Below are positions 8,453 to 18,868 of a stretch of DNA of 64,000 bases, one piece after another. The DNA is taken from contig NZ_CP017702.1 of the NCBI RefSeq assembly GCF_002706745.1, forward strand, positions 930,001-994,000, in the 5' to 3' direction. The notes beneath the pieces were generated by a model. That model had not been told where the DNA came from. It was given only the letters and a program-made list of their open reading frames with translations, and ran no database searches. The translations under genes were made by a program, and so were the position numbers. Numbering within the stretch: position 1 is the first letter of the stretch; every line of letters begins with the position of its first letter. This DNA is from Companilactobacillus farciminis KCTC 3681 = DSM 20184 (GTDB lineage Bacteria; Bacillota; Bacilli; Lactobacillales; Lactobacillaceae).

Positions 8453-9646
8453 ATGTCAAAAAATTATTTATTTACTTCTGAATCAGTTTCAGAAGGACAT
8501 CCAGACAAAGTTGCTGATCAAATCAGTGATTCAATTCTCGATGCAATTTTAACAAAGGATAAAGATGCACGTGTTGCCGTTGAAACTACTGTTACAACTG
8601 GTTTAGTTCTAGTTGTTGGTGAAGTTTCTACTTCTGCATACGTTGATATTCAATCAGTTGTTCGTAAGACAATTACAGATATCGGCTATGATGGAACAAA
8701 CCCTGGTTTCAATGGTAATAGCTGTGCCGTTTTAGTAGCACTAGATGAACAATCTCCTGATATTGCTCAAGGTGTTGACGATGCCTTAGAAGAACGTGGC
8801 AACAACGATAAAGACCCATTGGATCAAATCGGTGCCGGAGATCAAGGTTTCGTATTCGGATTTGCAACTAATGAAACTAAAGAATTTATGCCTTTACCAA
8901 TCTCTCTAGCTCACAAGTTAATGAGAAAAACTGCTGAAGTTAGAAAGAACCATACTATCCCTTACTTGATGCCTGACGCTAAGTCACAAGTAACAATCGA
9001 ATATGATGAAAATGATCATCCTGTTCGCGTGGATACAATTGTTTTAAGTACTCAACACAAAGCTGAGGCTAGTTTGGAACAAGTTCAAAAAGATATCAAG
9101 AAGTATGTTATCGACGAAGTTGTTCCTGCAAACATGATGGACGACAAGACTAAGATTTTGATCAATCCTACAGGTCGTTTCGTTATTGGTGGACCAGAAG
9201 GAGATTCCGGTCTTACAGGACGTAAAGTCATCGTTGATACATACGGTGGTTTTGCACGTCACGGTGGTGGTGCCTTTTCAGGTAAAGATGCTACTAAAGT
9301 TGACCGTTCAGCAAGTTACGCTGCTAGATACATCGCTAAAAACCTTGTAGCTGCTGGCGTTGCTGAAAAAGTTGAAATCCAAATTGCTTACGCTATTGGT
9401 GTGGCAAAACCAGTGTCAATTCACGTTGATACTTTTGGTACTAGTGATTTTGACGAAGAAAAAATTGAAGAAGTTATCAATAAATTCTTCGACCTTCGTC
9501 CACTAGGAATTATTAAAATGTTGGATCTACAAAGACCAATCTATAAGAAGACGGCCGCATACGGTCACTTCGGACGTACAGATATCGATTTACCTTGGGA
9601 AAAACTTGATAAAGTTAATGATATTAAGGAATTCTTGAATATTTAA
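8453..9646 (+). CDS. metK: S-adenosylmethionine synthetase
   Basis: This 397-residue enzyme makes SAM from methionine and ATP. It shows [13 protein letters not shown] at the N-terminus, [12 protein letters not shown], and the P-loop-like [17 protein letters not shown] near residue 260. The start MSKNYLF is chosen because it follows the GGTGG site that the riboswitch sequesters; an earlier in-frame ATG at 8396 lies inside the riboswitch and is rejected. A terminator follows. Confidence 0.98.
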   Translation: MSKNYLFTSESVSEGHPDKVADQISDSILDAILTKDKDARVAVETTVTTGLVLVVGEVSTSAYVDIQSVVRKTITDIGYDGTNPGFNGNSCAVLVALDEQSPDIAQGVDDALEERGNNDKDPLDQIGAGDQGFVFGFATNETKEFMPLPISLAHKLMRKTAEVRKNHTIPYLMPDAKSQVTIEYDENDHPVRVDTIVLSTQHKAEASLEQVQKDIKKYVIDEVVPANMMDDKTKILINPTGRFVIGGPEGDSGLTGRKVIVDTYGGFARHGGGAFSGKDATKVDRSASYAARYIAKNLVAAGVAEKVEIQIAYAIGVAKPVSIHVDTFGTSDFDEEKIEEVINKFFDLRPLGIIKMLDLQRPIYKKTAAYGHFGRTDIDLPWEKLDKVNDIKEFLNI

Positions 9647-9657
9647 TCGGCGATTAC

Positions 9658-9701
9658 AGAGGCGTTCTTAAAGGCAAACTTTAGGAAGCGTCTCTTTTTT
9701 T
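9658..9701 (+). terminator. Terminator after metK
   Basis: AGAGGCGTTCTTAAAG pairs with CTTTAGGAAGCGTCTCT (some wobble) and is followed by seven T. Confidence 0.85.
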
Positions 9702-9718
9702 ATGGGAGGAATTATTTA

Positions 9719-11212
9719 ATGGCACAGAATAAACAATCAAATGTCGTAATTGTCACGATTGCGGTTTTCATTGCAACGTTCATGACAGCGATTGAGGGAA
9801 CAATCGTTTCGACAGCTATGCCAACGATTATCGGTAGTTTGCATGGGGTTAGTTTGATGAATTGGGTTTTCTCGATTTATTTACTGATGACTGCCGTAGC
9901 AACGCCAATTTATGGAAAATTATCAGATATTGTCGGTCGCAAGCCGATTCTTCTGATTGGATTAGTTATCTTCGTAATTGGATCAACGCTTTGTGCGATG
10001 TCTAATTCGATGTTGACCTTGATCTTGGCTCGTGTGATTCAGGGTATTGGCTCAGGAGCAATTCAGCCTTTAACTTTTACGATTATTGCTGATATTTATC
10101 CACTTGAAAAAAGAGCTCGTATCTTAGGGTTAAACGGATCAGCTTGGGGAATCGCCGCCGTTATTGCACCGTTATTAGGTGGCTTCATTGTTGAAAAGTT
10201 AAGTTGGCATTGGATTTTCTTGATCAATTTGCCAGTAGGATTGTTAACCATGGCTTTGATTTGGTTCTTCTTTAAGGAAGAAAAAAGAGAGCATAAGAAA
10301 ATTAAGATTGATTATGTAGGGACAGTTTTATTGATACTGATTTTGTTGCCTTTGATGTTAGCTCTACAAAATATCGGCAGTAATAATGTTTTCTTGCCAC
10401 TTGGATTGGTGGCCATTTCTGTTATTTCTATTTTTGCTTTCATTAAAGTTGAAAGACATGTCAGTGATCCGATTTTGCCGTTAGACCTATTTAAGAATAA
10501 AACCTTTGTTATTCAAAATTTAATGGCTTTATTAGTCAGTGGTTTCTTAATTAGTTTTGAAGCTTATATTCCAACTTGGATGCAAGGAATTTTAGGATTG
10601 AGTCCATCCATGGGTGGATTTGCTGTGACACCTAGTTCAATTGTTTGGATTTTTGGATCATTTTGGGCTGGAACGTTAATCAAAAAAATGGCACCTAATC
10701 GTGTCATTTATGTTAGTTTATTCTTCTTGTTTGTTGGTAATGGATTATTGTTATTGGCAAGTCCAACGACACCATTCTGGTACTTCTGTATGCTAGCTGG
10801 GATCTTAGGTTGTGGTTTTGGATTGACAATCACTACTACAACGGTAACTTCACAAACAGTTGTTGAGCCGGAAAATGTTGGGGTTGCTACTAGTTTTAAT
10901 ACTTTAGTTAGAACTATTGGTCAATCGATGATGGTTTCTGTCTGTGGTATCGTTTTGAATACGGCTTTGGCTAAAGGTGCGGCAGAAAATAGCAATATTT
11001 CGGTTGATATGATGAATAAATTGATCGATCCGCAAACTGCAAGTTCCTTGCCACATCAGCTTTTACCCAAAATGCGACAAATTCTTTTTTCAGGATTGCA
11101 CAATATTTACGTAGCGGGTCTTGTACTATTATTAGTAGGGTTAATTTTTAATGCCTTTGAGCTTAAGAATAAAAAAATTCTTGGTTCTGAACAAGAGAGT
11201 ATTGAAGGTTAG
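9719..11212 (+). CDS. MFS drug exporter, DHA2 (14-span) family
   Basis: This 497-residue protein has about 14 membrane spans. The N-terminal motif D1 appears as IEGTIVSTAMPTI, motif A as GKLSDIVGRKPIL and motif C near GIAAVIAPLLGG, all typical of EmrB/QacA-type proton-coupled drug exporters. GGGAGGA precedes the ATG. It has no regulator next to it. Its last 72 bases overlap the convergent PAP2 gene, an unusually long 3' overlap. Confidence 0.9.
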   Translation: MAQNKQSNVVIVTIAVFIATFMTAIEGTIVSTAMPTIIGSLHGVSLMNWVFSIYLLMTAVATPIYGKLSDIVGRKPILLIGLVIFVIGSTLCAMSNSMLTLILARVIQGIGSGAIQPLTFTIIADIYPLEKRARILGLNGSAWGIAAVIAPLLGGFIVEKLSWHWIFLINLPVGLLTMALIWFFFKEEKREHKKIKIDYVGTVLLILILLPLMLALQNIGSNNVFLPLGLVAISVISIFAFIKVERHVSDPILPLDLFKNKTFVIQNLMALLVSGFLISFEAYIPTWMQGILGLSPSMGGFAVTPSSIVWIFGSFWAGTLIKKMAPNRVIYVSLFFLFVGNGLLLLASPTTPFWYFCMLAGILGCGFGLTITTTTVTSQTVVEPENVGVATSFNTLVRTIGQSMMVSVCGIVLNTALAKGAAENSNISVDMMNKLIDPQTASSLPHQLLPKMRQILFSGLHNIYVAGLVLLLVGLIFNAFELKNKKILGSEQESIEG

Positions 11213-11791
11213 GATGGTCGCTGCCAAGAGATATCCACCAAAGACGTCACTTGGGTAATGGACACCTAAAAAGATTCGACTATATCCAATCAAGATAACT
11301 GTTAACAAACAAATTGTGCTAATGATGATTTTAGTACTGATTTTTTTAAAGATAACCAGGCTAATGATCAAAAGCGAAATGTATAGGGCAAATGAACTGG
11401 CTGAATGTCCACTTGGGAAACTGAAACCACCAGCTTCGACAAAATGATGGTGACTAGGACGTGGGCGTTTGACGGTAATTTTTATTAAGCTATTGACACC
11501 TGCAATGACTACTTTATTGAGAACGAGATAAATTCCAGCATAATAATACTTTTTGAGAATTAAAATCAGAAAGATGACGGCGGTTACAGCAATTGTTGGA
11601 AAAGTGTCGCCTAAATTCGTAATATTAGAAAAAAGACGAATCGTCAAATCATTGTGGTGATAAATTTGATTGATAAAGAAATTATCAAAATTGTTGATAA
11701 GAGTGGTTTTTGTAGCAACATTGATAGTCCAGAAAATAAATAAACCTAAAAGAAATAAATTTAAAACAGATATTTTTGCAGATATTTTCAT
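11141..11791 (-). CDS. PAP2-family membrane phosphatase
   Basis: This 216-residue protein has about 5-6 spans and the three phosphatase signatures: KITVKRPRP (KxxxxxxRP), FPSGHSAS (PSGH) and SRIFLGVHYPSDV (SRxxxxxHxxxD). Family members dephosphorylate lipid substrates such as undecaprenyl pyrophosphate or phosphatidylglycerol phosphate at the outer face of the membrane; which one applies here is not shown. The 3' end runs 72 bases into the MFS gene on the other strand. Confidence 0.92.
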   Translation of the reverse strand: MKISAKISVLNLFLLGLFIFWTINVATKTTLINNFDNFFINQIYHHNDLTIRLFSNITNLGDTFPTIAVTAVIFLILILKKYYYAGIYLVLNKVVIAGVNSLIKITVKRPRPSHHHFVEAGGFSFPSGHSASSFALYISLLIISLVIFKKISTKIIISTICLLTVILIGYSRIFLGVHYPSDVFGGYLLAATILTFNTLLFRTKNFFILKLKGIKN

Positions 11792-11869
11792 ATTTTTTGA
11801 TCTCTCTATTGTTTAAGTTTTTGTTAAGAAATATAATAAAGTATAAAGATTTTGAGGGAGAGCATATCT

Positions 11870-13108
11870 ATGGTTATTACACGTTATGAACGCAAACTCG
11901 AAGATAGCCGTTTGACTAGATTAAATAATAAAAAAGCTAAGAACGCAAACTTACGAAGAAATTTGACGATTCTTGGGTCAAGTATGTTCGTTGGTACCGC
12001 AGTAGCTGAAGTGGGCTTTTCGAAACCTACACCAGTTAAGGCCGAAGCGTTGTCTGTCAATAATTTGTTAAATCAAAATATTGCTGCACAAACATTGACA
12101 CCGGTTAGTTCAAAGGGAGTTGGCGATGAACAATTTATCGATTATATCGGTAATTCAGCTCGTAAATTAGCTTCTAATAATGATTTGTACGCTTCAGTGA
12201 TGATTGCCCAAGCTATGGTCGAAAGTGGCTGGGGAACTAGTGGCTTAGCTAGTGCGCCTAATTATAATCTCTTTGGAATAAAGGGCGATTATAACGGTGA
12301 ATCAGTGAATATGGGTACTCAAGAAGATGATGGATCAGGTAATTTGTATTCAATCAGTTCTAATTTCAGAAAGTATCCTTCTTACAAGGAATCTCTAGAA
12401 GACTACGTTTCATTACTTCGAGGTGGAACTAGTGGCGATTCACAAATTTATGCCGGTGCTTGGAAGAGCAATACTACATCATATAAAGATGCAACCAAGT
12501 ATTTAACAGGGCGTTATGCAACCGATACGACTTACGCTGACAAGCTCAATAGTATGATTGAAAAGTATAATTTGACTCAATTTGATGTCAATAATTCGGA
12601 TAAGGACCAAACTTATACTGTTGCTCAAGGCGATACTTTGCAATCGATTGCTGACAAATTTAATATGTCGACTGATACTTTGATGAACTTGAATGGTTTG
12701 AAGACTGATAATTATATTTATCCTGGTAAGACTTTGACTGTGACAAAGATCATTGGCAATGAAAATAATGTGGCAATGACTAATTTGTCTAATAAGACTA
12801 CAGATGATACTGGTAGTGTTGGCGATGCATACGGCGACCAACAAGCTCCAGTCTTTGTACAAGATGAACGTGATGGGGTTAAGAAGTATGTACCATCTAA
12901 CGATGATGATTCTTCTACGATCGATGTTCAAAATGATTACAGTTCAAATGATTCTGATAGTGGTAGTCAAAGTAAATCAGTAACCGTCCAAAATGGTGAT
13001 ACGATTGATTCCATTGCCACACAAGCTGGTACTTCAATCGACAACATTAAACAATTAAATAATCTAAATTCAGATTTATTGGTTGTCGGACAAACATTAT
13101 TGGTATAA
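11870..13108 (+). CDS. Secreted N-acetylglucosaminidase (GH73) with two LysM domains
   Basis: This 412-residue cell-wall hydrolase begins with a long basic leader and a hydrophobic stretch ending near PVKAEA, a probable signal peptide. The glucosaminidase domain (about residues 85-240) has AQAMVESGWGTSGLA and PNYNLFGIKGDY. LysM1 is around residues 245-295 (YTVAQGDTLQSIADKF). LysM2 is at the C-terminus (VTVQNGDTIDSIATQAG), after a Ser/Asp-rich linker. ATG 11870 follows GGGAG with good spacing; an upstream TTG at 11852 is rejected. Its end abuts the T-box leader. Confidence 0.92.
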   Translation: MVITRYERKLEDSRLTRLNNKKAKNANLRRNLTILGSSMFVGTAVAEVGFSKPTPVKAEALSVNNLLNQNIAAQTLTPVSSKGVGDEQFIDYIGNSARKLASNNDLYASVMIAQAMVESGWGTSGLASAPNYNLFGIKGDYNGESVNMGTQEDDGSGNLYSISSNFRKYPSYKESLEDYVSLLRGGTSGDSQIYAGAWKSNTTSYKDATKYLTGRYATDTTYADKLNSMIEKYNLTQFDVNNSDKDQTYTVAQGDTLQSIADKFNMSTDTLMNLNGLKTDNYIYPGKTLTVTKIIGNENNVAMTNLSNKTTDDTGSVGDAYGDQQAPVFVQDERDGVKKYVPSNDDDSSTIDVQNDYSSNDSDSGSQSKSVTVQNGDTIDSIATQAGTSIDNIKQLNNLNSDLLVVGQTLLV

Positions 13109-13116
13109 GATATAAA

Positions 13117-13349
13117 GCAACGGAAGTAGTAGATTATAAAAATACTTTTCAGAAAGCGCATGGGGATGTGAATGCGTAGGTTTTTATTTTCGAACTCATC
13201 CACTGATAATAGTTGCCGAACTTTTAGTAAGTGACTACGGTTAATCCTCGTTAAGGATTTCGAGAGTCACACGAAAGTGTGGAACTTAGGTGGTAACGCG
13301 ATAATTCGTCCTATGATTATATATTTATATAGTCATAGGACTTTTTTTA
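13117..13349 (+). promoter_or_regulatory. T-box leader of leuS (Leu, CUC specifier)
   Basis: Stem I closes with GCAAC near 13117 and GTTGC near 13212. The specifier loop reads GAA-CTC-A (CTC at 13195-13197), a leucine codon. The T-box proper AGGTGGTAACGCG is at 13288-13300. The terminator is GTCCTATGA / TCATAGGAC with seven T (13308-13349). Uncharged tRNA-Leu would stabilise the antiterminator. A likely promoter (TTGTCG, 17 bases, TAAGAT) lies in the end of the upstream gene. Confidence 0.93.
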
Positions 13350-13362
13350 TAGGAGGAAAAAT

Positions 13363-15777
13363 ATGTACAATCACAACACCGTCGAGAAGAAATGGCAAAA
13401 GTACTGGAAGGAACACGATACTTTTAGAACTACTGAGGATCCAAAGAAGAAGAACTTCTATGCTTTGGACATGTTCCCATACCCATCAGGACAAGGTCTT
13501 CACGTTGGACATCCTGAAGGATATACAGCTACTGATATCATTGCAAGAATGAAACGTGCTCAAGGATATAACGTTTTGCATCCAATGGGCTTTGATGCTT
13601 TTGGTCTACCAGCTGAACAATATGCTATTAATACTGGTCACAATCCTGCTGATTTTACTGAAAAGAACATTCAAAACTTCAAACGTCAAATCAATTCTCT
13701 TGGTTTTTCATATGACTGGGATCGTGAAGTTCAAACAACTGATCCTAAGTTTTACAAGTGGACACAATGGATCTTTGAACAAATGTATAAAAAAGGCTTG
13801 GCCTACGAATCAGAGACTTTGGTTAACTGGTCACCAGATTTAGGTACGGTTGTTGCTAACGAAGAAATCATCGATGGTAAAACAGAACGTGGTGGTTTCC
13901 CAGTTGTTAGAAAGCCAATGCGTCAATGGATGTTGAAGATCACAGCATACGCTGACAGATTGTTGGATGACCTTGATGATATCGATTGGCCAGAAAGTAT
14001 CAAGGAAATGCAAAGAAACTGGATTGGTCGTTCAGTAGGGGCACAAATTACTTTCAAAGTAGCCGACTCAGATGATTCAGTTAACGTCTTTACAACTCGT
14101 CCTGATACAATTTTTGGTGTTGAGTACATGACTTTAGCTCCAGAACACAAGTTGGTCGATAAGATTACAACTCCTGAACAAAAAGCTGCTGTTGAAGCTT
14201 ATAAGGAAGAAGTTTCTCACAAGTCAGATCTTGATAGAACTGATTTGAATGATGAAAAGACTGGTGTCTTCACTGGTGCTTACGCTATCAACCCTGTAAA
14301 CGGCAAGAGAATTCCTATTTGGATTTCTGATTATGTCTTAGTAACTTATGGTACTGGTGCCGTTATGGCTGTTCCTGCTCATGATGATCGTGACTTTGCC
14401 TTTGCTAAGAAATTCGACCTACCAATGACACAAGTTATTGAAGGAAACCTTGAAGATGGCGCTATTACTGGTGACGGTAAGCATATCAATTCTGATTTCT
14501 TAGATGGCTTGAATAAAGAAGATGCTATCAACCGTGCTGTTGAATACCTTGAAGATAAAGGTTACGGAGAAAAGAAAGTTAACTATCGTCTTCGTGATTG
14601 GGTCTTCTCTCGTCAAAGATACTGGGGTGAACCAATTCCCGTCATTCACTGGGAAGACGGTACAACTTCATTAGTTCCAGAAAATGAATTACCATTGAAA
14701 CTTCCTGAAGATTCAGATATTAAGCCTTCAGGTACAGGTGAGAGTCCATTAGCTAACTTGACAGACTGGGTCAATGTTGTTGATAAGAACGGTCGTAAAG
14801 GTCGTCGTGAAACTAACACAATGCCACAATGGGCCGGTTCATCATGGTACTACTTGAGATATATCGATCCACATAATGATGAAAAATTAGCTGACTATGA
14901 CTTGTTGAAACAATGGTTGCCAGTTGATCTATATATCGGTGGTGCTGAACACGCTGTACTTCACTTGTTGTATGCAAGATTCTGGCACAAGGTATTGTAT
15001 GACTTGGGTGTCGTACCAACTAAGGAACCATTCCAAAAATTATTCAACCAAGGTATGATCCTCGGTAAAGGTCACGAAAAGATGTCTAAATCAAAGGGGA
15101 ATGTTGTTAACCCTGATGATGTTGTTGAATCATATGGTGCCGATACTTTGAGAACTTACGAAATGTTCATGGGTCCTTTGGATGCTTCAATTGCTTGGTC
15201 TGAAAATGGCTTGTCCGGTTCAGCTAAGTTCTTGGATCGTGTTTGGAACTTGTTCATCAATGATGATGATTACAGCACGATTCGTGAAGGCTTCTTGACT
15301 GATACAAATGATGGTAAGTTGGACAAAGTTTACAATGAAACAGTTAAGAAAGTAACTGAAGACTTCGATGCTTTGCACTTCAATACTGCTATTTCACAAA
15401 TGATGGTCTTTGTTAATGAAGCTCATAAGGTTGATACAATGCCAAAGGCTTATGCTGAAGGACTTGTTCAATTATTAGCTCCAATTGCACCACATATGAT
15501 GGAAGAACTATGGAGCAAGTTTGGTCACAATGAATCAATTTCATACGCTAAATGGCCAACTTATGACGAAAGCAAGTTAGTTTCTGATACAGTTGAAATT
15601 ATCGTTCAAGTTAACGGTAAACTTCGTGATAAGCTTGAAGTTGCTACTGACACTGATAAAGCTAAATTGGAAGAATTAGCTAGAAATGATGAAAAAGTTC
15701 AAAAATTCATTGATGGTAAGAATATCGTCAAAGTAATCGTCATTCCTAATAAGATTGTTAATATCGTAGTTAAATAG
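13363..15777 (+). CDS. leuS: Leucyl-tRNA synthetase
   Basis: This 804-residue class I synthetase has the HIGH motif as [12 protein letters not shown] near residue 49 and KMSKSKGN near residue 575. The CP1 editing domain between them contains [14 protein letters not shown] and [13 protein letters not shown] precedes the ATG. It is controlled by the T-box leader and ends at a strong terminator. Confidence 0.98.
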   Translation: MYNHNTVEKKWQKYWKEHDTFRTTEDPKKKNFYALDMFPYPSGQGLHVGHPEGYTATDIIARMKRAQGYNVLHPMGFDAFGLPAEQYAINTGHNPADFTEKNIQNFKRQINSLGFSYDWDREVQTTDPKFYKWTQWIFEQMYKKGLAYESETLVNWSPDLGTVVANEEIIDGKTERGGFPVVRKPMRQWMLKITAYADRLLDDLDDIDWPESIKEMQRNWIGRSVGAQITFKVADSDDSVNVFTTRPDTIFGVEYMTLAPEHKLVDKITTPEQKAAVEAYKEEVSHKSDLDRTDLNDEKTGVFTGAYAINPVNGKRIPIWISDYVLVTYGTGAVMAVPAHDDRDFAFAKKFDLPMTQVIEGNLEDGAITGDGKHINSDFLDGLNKEDAINRAVEYLEDKGYGEKKVNYRLRDWVFSRQRYWGEPIPVIHWEDGTTSLVPENELPLKLPEDSDIKPSGTGESPLANLTDWVNVVDKNGRKGRRETNTMPQWAGSSWYYLRYIDPHNDEKLADYDLLKQWLPVDLYIGGAEHAVLHLLYARFWHKVLYDLGVVPTKEPFQKLFNQGMILGKGHEKMSKSKGNVVNPDDVVESYGADTLRTYEMFMGPLDASIAWSENGLSGSAKFLDRVWNLFINDDDYSTIREGFLTDTNDGKLDKVYNETVKKVTEDFDALHFNTAISQMMVFVNEAHKVDTMPKAYAEGLVQLLAPIAPHMMEELWSKFGHNESISYAKWPTYDESKLVSDTVEIIVQVNGKLRDKLEVATDTDKAKLEELARNDEKVQKFIDGKNIVKVIVIPNKIVNIVVK

Positions 15778-15782
15778 AGCAA

Positions 15783-15960
15783 AAGAAAAAGGTTCCGGAA
15801 ATATTTCCGAAACCTTTTTTGTTGCAACGAAGAAGTAAGCTCTTTATTATCTTGTCTGAGATGATAAAAAATAATGAAAAATTTGTTTGATTGCTATGAA
15901 TAATTGCATGATGCAGAACTGTGGGTGAGTTGTATTAAAACGGCTTACTTCCGAAACAAC
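15783..15960 (-). ncRNA. Candidate structured small RNA (6S-like) antisense in the leuS-flippase gap
   Basis: The 346-base gap has no ORF. Read on the minus strand, an extended -10 (TGTTAGAAT, plus 15967-15972) is followed by about 170 bases whose two ends pair strongly: TTTGTTG...GGAAGTAAGC with GCTTACTTC...CAACAAA. The interior is loosely paired with small hairpins, and the leuS bidirectional terminator ends it. A long closing stem, open centre and about 180-base length resemble Firmicutes 6S RNA, but no central-bubble sequence is recognised with certainty. Confidence 0.4.
15789..15826. terminator. Bidirectional terminator: leuS and the antisense RNA
   Basis: AAAAAGGTTCCGGAAA and TTTCCGAAACCTTTTTT pair through 14-15 bases. 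The T tract is good on the plus strand and acceptable on the minus strand (TTTTTCTTTT). Confidence 0.85.
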
Positions 15961-16135
15961 AAATTCATTCTAACATGAATTAATCTCAAAAAAGCTTTAC
16001 AATTTATTCGTTCTGTAAAATTAGCAGTTCTTTTGTAAATTAATTTGCAATTTACGTAATTTAAGAGTAATTTAAAATTTTTAGGATAAGAACTTTGCTA
16101 TAATTAAATGGATAGTTTTTAAGGTGGTGCAAGTT

Positions 16136-17800
16136 TTGGGCGTAAATAAAAGCCAAGAAGAAGTAATGCCAGTTTTAAACCCTGAATCTTCGCAAGATAC
16201 GATGTTGAAAGGGTCAGCTTGGATGACAGCTGGTAGTATTTTTTCTCGTATTTTGGGAGCAATATACATTATCCCATGGATGGCCTGGATGGGGTCTGAT
16301 TATCCGGCAGCTAATGCGTTGTTTGCCAAAGGATACAATATCTATAGTTTATTCTTGATTGTCTCAACAGCGGGAATTCCTGGAGCAATCTCGAAACAGA
16401 TTTCGCATTATAATGCGCTAGATCAATATTCAACTGGGAATAAATTGTTCAAGCATGGTCTTAAAATTATGACTTTTATGGGAGTTATTTTTGGGGCTAT
16501 CATGTTCTTTGGAGCACCACTTTTGGCAGTTATGTTTACTGATGGTGATCCAAGAAGTATTCCAGTTATCAAATCGCTAGCGGTAGCCGTTTTGATCATT
16601 CCTATCTTGAGTATTCTAAGAGGGTACTTGCAAGGATATTCTGATATGGCGCCCTCAGCAATTTCACAGTTTATTGAACAAATTGCTCGTGTGATTTATA
16701 TGTTGATAGCAACTTATATGATCATGGTGATGAGTAAGGGTAGTTATATCAATGCGGTTGTTCAATCGACCTTTGCGGCTTTCATCGGTGCAGCAGTGGC
16801 GATTGTAATTTTAATTTTAGCAATTATAAAACGTTTGCCACGATTGAGGAGTTTGTCTCGTAATGGCAAGCCGGCTGCAGATGTTAATGAAAATAACTTC
16901 ACTCGTGAAATTTTCCAACAAGCTTTACCATTCATCATTTTGGATGCCGGAATAACATTTTTCAACTTGTATGATCAGTCGACCTTTAATCAATTTATGA
17001 GACTGTTTGTTAATGCAAGTGGGGCACAACTGGATAATTACTATTCATTATTTGGTTTTCAAGCTAACAAGTTGATTATGATCATTGTTTCATTATCGAC
17101 TGCTATGGCCGTTACGGCGGTACCAATCTTATCCGGATTGTATTCGAAGGGGAATAAGGAAAAAATTGAAAATCAGATTTCCAATACTTTGGAATTATTC
17201 TTCTTCATTATGATTCCTGCTTCATTAGGGATGTACGCAGTAGCACAGCCATTGTGGACAACATTTTATCGTTATGACGCTCTGGGCGTTTTGATGTTGC
17301 AATTCTCGGCGGTTATTTCAATATTATTGGGATTGTTTACCGTTTTATCAGCCGTTTTACAAGCGTTATATCGCAATCGACTAGCTATCAGATACTTCGT
17401 TTACGGATTTATTGTTAAAGTAGTCGTGCAGTTGCCAATGATTTGGCTATTCCATGAATTTGGACCTTTAGTAGCTACAAGTATCGGTATGGGTGTTGTT
17501 TGCTGGCTTATGTTGGCAAAACTTCATGCAATTTATCCATTCAATACTGGTCGAATTTCGAGAAGAATCAGTGGAATTATTCTGTTCTCCTTGATAATGT
17601 TTGTTTCAGTATTATTAGTAAATTGGATTGTCTTCCACTTTGTGGGCAATTCAGATCGAATTATCAGTGTGGTAGTGTTGATTTTGGAAGCAGGATTAGG
17701 TGGAGTTATTTATGGATACTTAGTCTTGAAGACATCTTTAGCTGATAAAATTGTTGGTTCAAGAGTCGATCGTATCAGACAAATTTTAAGAATGAAATAA
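16136..17800 (+). CDS. Polysaccharide/lipid flippase, MurJ-like MVF/MATE family
   Basis: This protein of about 554 residues has about 14 spans and the Firmicutes YtgP/SpoVB pattern: GSAWMTAGSIFSRILGAIYIIPW at the N-terminus, AGIPGAISKQISHYNA, and RGYLQGYSDMAPSAISQF. Such proteins move lipid-linked cell-wall precursors across the membrane. The start is uncertain: TTG at 16136 has AAGGTGG eight bases upstream and is preferred over GTG at 16124, which has no site. A TATAAT-type -10 is near 16099. A terminator follows. Confidence 0.85.
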   Translation: MGVNKSQEEVMPVLNPESSQDTMLKGSAWMTAGSIFSRILGAIYIIPWMAWMGSDYPAANALFAKGYNIYSLFLIVSTAGIPGAISKQISHYNALDQYSTGNKLFKHGLKIMTFMGVIFGAIMFFGAPLLAVMFTDGDPRSIPVIKSLAVAVLIIPILSILRGYLQGYSDMAPSAISQFIEQIARVIYMLIATYMIMVMSKGSYINAVVQSTFAAFIGAAVAIVILILAIIKRLPRLRSLSRNGKPAADVNENNFTREIFQQALPFIILDAGITFFNLYDQSTFNQFMRLFVNASGAQLDNYYSLFGFQANKLIMIIVSLSTAMAVTAVPILSGLYSKGNKEKIENQISNTLELFFFIMIPASLGMYAVAQPLWTTFYRYDALGVLMLQFSAVISILLGLFTVLSAVLQALYRNRLAIRYFVYGFIVKVVVQLPMIWLFHEFGPLVATSIGMGVVCWLMLAKLHAIYPFNTGRISRRISGIILFSLIMFVSVLLVNWIVFHFVGNSDRIISVVVLILEAGLGGVIYGYLVLKTSLADKIVGSRVDRIRQILRMK

Positions 17801-17832
17801 AAAAAGCGTGATTGAATTCACGCTTTTTATTT
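17799..17832. terminator. Bidirectional terminator between convergent genes
   Basis: AAAAAGCGTGA and TCACGCTTTTT pair with a short loop. The hairpin serves the flippase gene and overlaps the end of the NAD(P)HX dehydratase gene on the other strand. Confidence 0.85.
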
Positions 17833-18669
17833 GTCTCTAGAACTGAATTTAGCCATATACTTAGGGATTTTTTCAATAATTGAAGAAGGCAAGACAACAT
17901 AATTTTTCTCGTTTAATTTATCACCGATTTCACTGTGTAAAAATAAGGCTGCTTGAACTGTCTCTAAAGAGAAGCCAAATTGACCAACAAATCCAGCAAT
18001 GATGCCAGTTAAAGTATCTCCCATGCCGCCAGTTGCCATACCAGGATTTCCTACAGTAATTTTTGAAGCTTGGTCGTGATAGTAAATTTCTGATTGATGC
18101 TTTTTTAAAACCAATAATGCATCAGGATTCAATTCATGCAAATTAGTTTGATTGTTTAGTTCAATTTGTTCAGTGATTGCTAAGTTAGAAAGTCGTTGCC
18201 ATTCACCTTGGTGTGGTGTCAAAATAATGTTTGCTGTTGTTTGGAGTGGAATTTTTTCTTCAGCAATAATCGTTAAAGCAGAAGCATCGAGAATTACGGT
18301 TTGATCTGTTTTAGTATTGTTCAAGACGGCTTTGACTAAACCTTTAGCGATGTTTGAAGTTCCTAATCCTGGTCCAATAGCGATGACTTGATTGTTGATA
18401 ATGGCTGTTAATAAGGCCTTTTTGTCGTGATAGTCGATAGTCATGGCTTCAGGAATTTTGACATTGATAGCAGTAAATTTTTCAGGCGTTGTAGCGACGG
18501 TTACCAAACCAGCACCACTGTGAATAGCAGCACTACTACACATGATAGCTGCACCACCGAATTGAGTGGATCCGGCAATGATGAGAACTTTGCCATAATT
18601 TCCTTTATAGGATTCGGGTTCGCGTGGGGTAATGACTTGATTTAAAATATTTTTACTGATTTTTTCCAT
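17827..18669 (-). CDS. nnrD: ADP-dependent NAD(P)H-hydrate dehydratase
   Basis: This 280-residue ribokinase-fold enzyme repairs hydrated NAD(P)H. Motifs are GNYGKVLIIAGSTQFGGA at the N-terminus, IGPGLGTS, ILTPHQGEWQRL, and NPGMATGGMGDTLTGIIAGF with the catalytic Asp. It lacks the epimerase half found in some fused homologues. The start MEKISKN follows GGAGGTTG; an upstream in-frame ATG at 18702 is rejected. Confidence 0.93.
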   Translation of the reverse strand: MEKISKNILNQVITPREPESYKGNYGKVLIIAGSTQFGGAAIMCSSAAIHSGAGLVTVATTPEKFTAINVKIPEAMTIDYHDKKALLTAIINNQVIAIGPGLGTSNIAKGLVKAVLNNTKTDQTVILDASALTIIAEEKIPLQTTANIILTPHQGEWQRLSNLAITEQIELNNQTNLHELNPDALLVLKKHQSEIYYHDQASKITVGNPGMATGGMGDTLTGIIAGFVGQFGFSLETVQAALFLHSEIGDKLNEKNYVVLPSSIIEKIPKYMAKFSSRDK

Positions 18670-18735
18670 TGCAACAACCTCCATTTGTAGTATCATTTTC
18701 ATTGTAATCTAATTGAAGGATTATTTGTATTATTT

Positions 18736-18819
18736 GCCGCTGTGGCGGAATTGGCAGACGCGCAACGTTCAGGTCGTTGTATGGTTTTCCATGTATGGGT
18801 TCGAATCCCACCAGCGGTA
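18736..18819 (+). tRNA. tRNA-Leu (anticodon CAG)
   Basis: This is an 84-base class II tRNA with acceptor GCCGCTG paired with CAGCGGT (G-U at the end), anticodon loop TTCAGGT, a long variable arm and T loop TTCGAAT. The CCA is not encoded. Confidence 0.95.
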
Positions 18820-18825
18820 TAAAAA

Positions 18826-18865
18826 AAGAGCTAGGACTGCAATTAAACAGTTCTAGCTCTATTAT
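18826..18865. terminator. Bidirectional terminator after tRNA-Leu and after the oxidase gene
   Basis: AGAGCTAGGACTG pairs with CAGTTCTAGCTCT. The T run is stronger on the minus strand (seven T), so its main client is probably the oxidase gene. Confidence 0.8.
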
Positions 18866-18868
18866 TTT

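Noticed and set aside
13277..13552. Open frame across the leuS T-box and leuS start
   Set aside because: It is explained by the T-box structure and by leuS in another frame.
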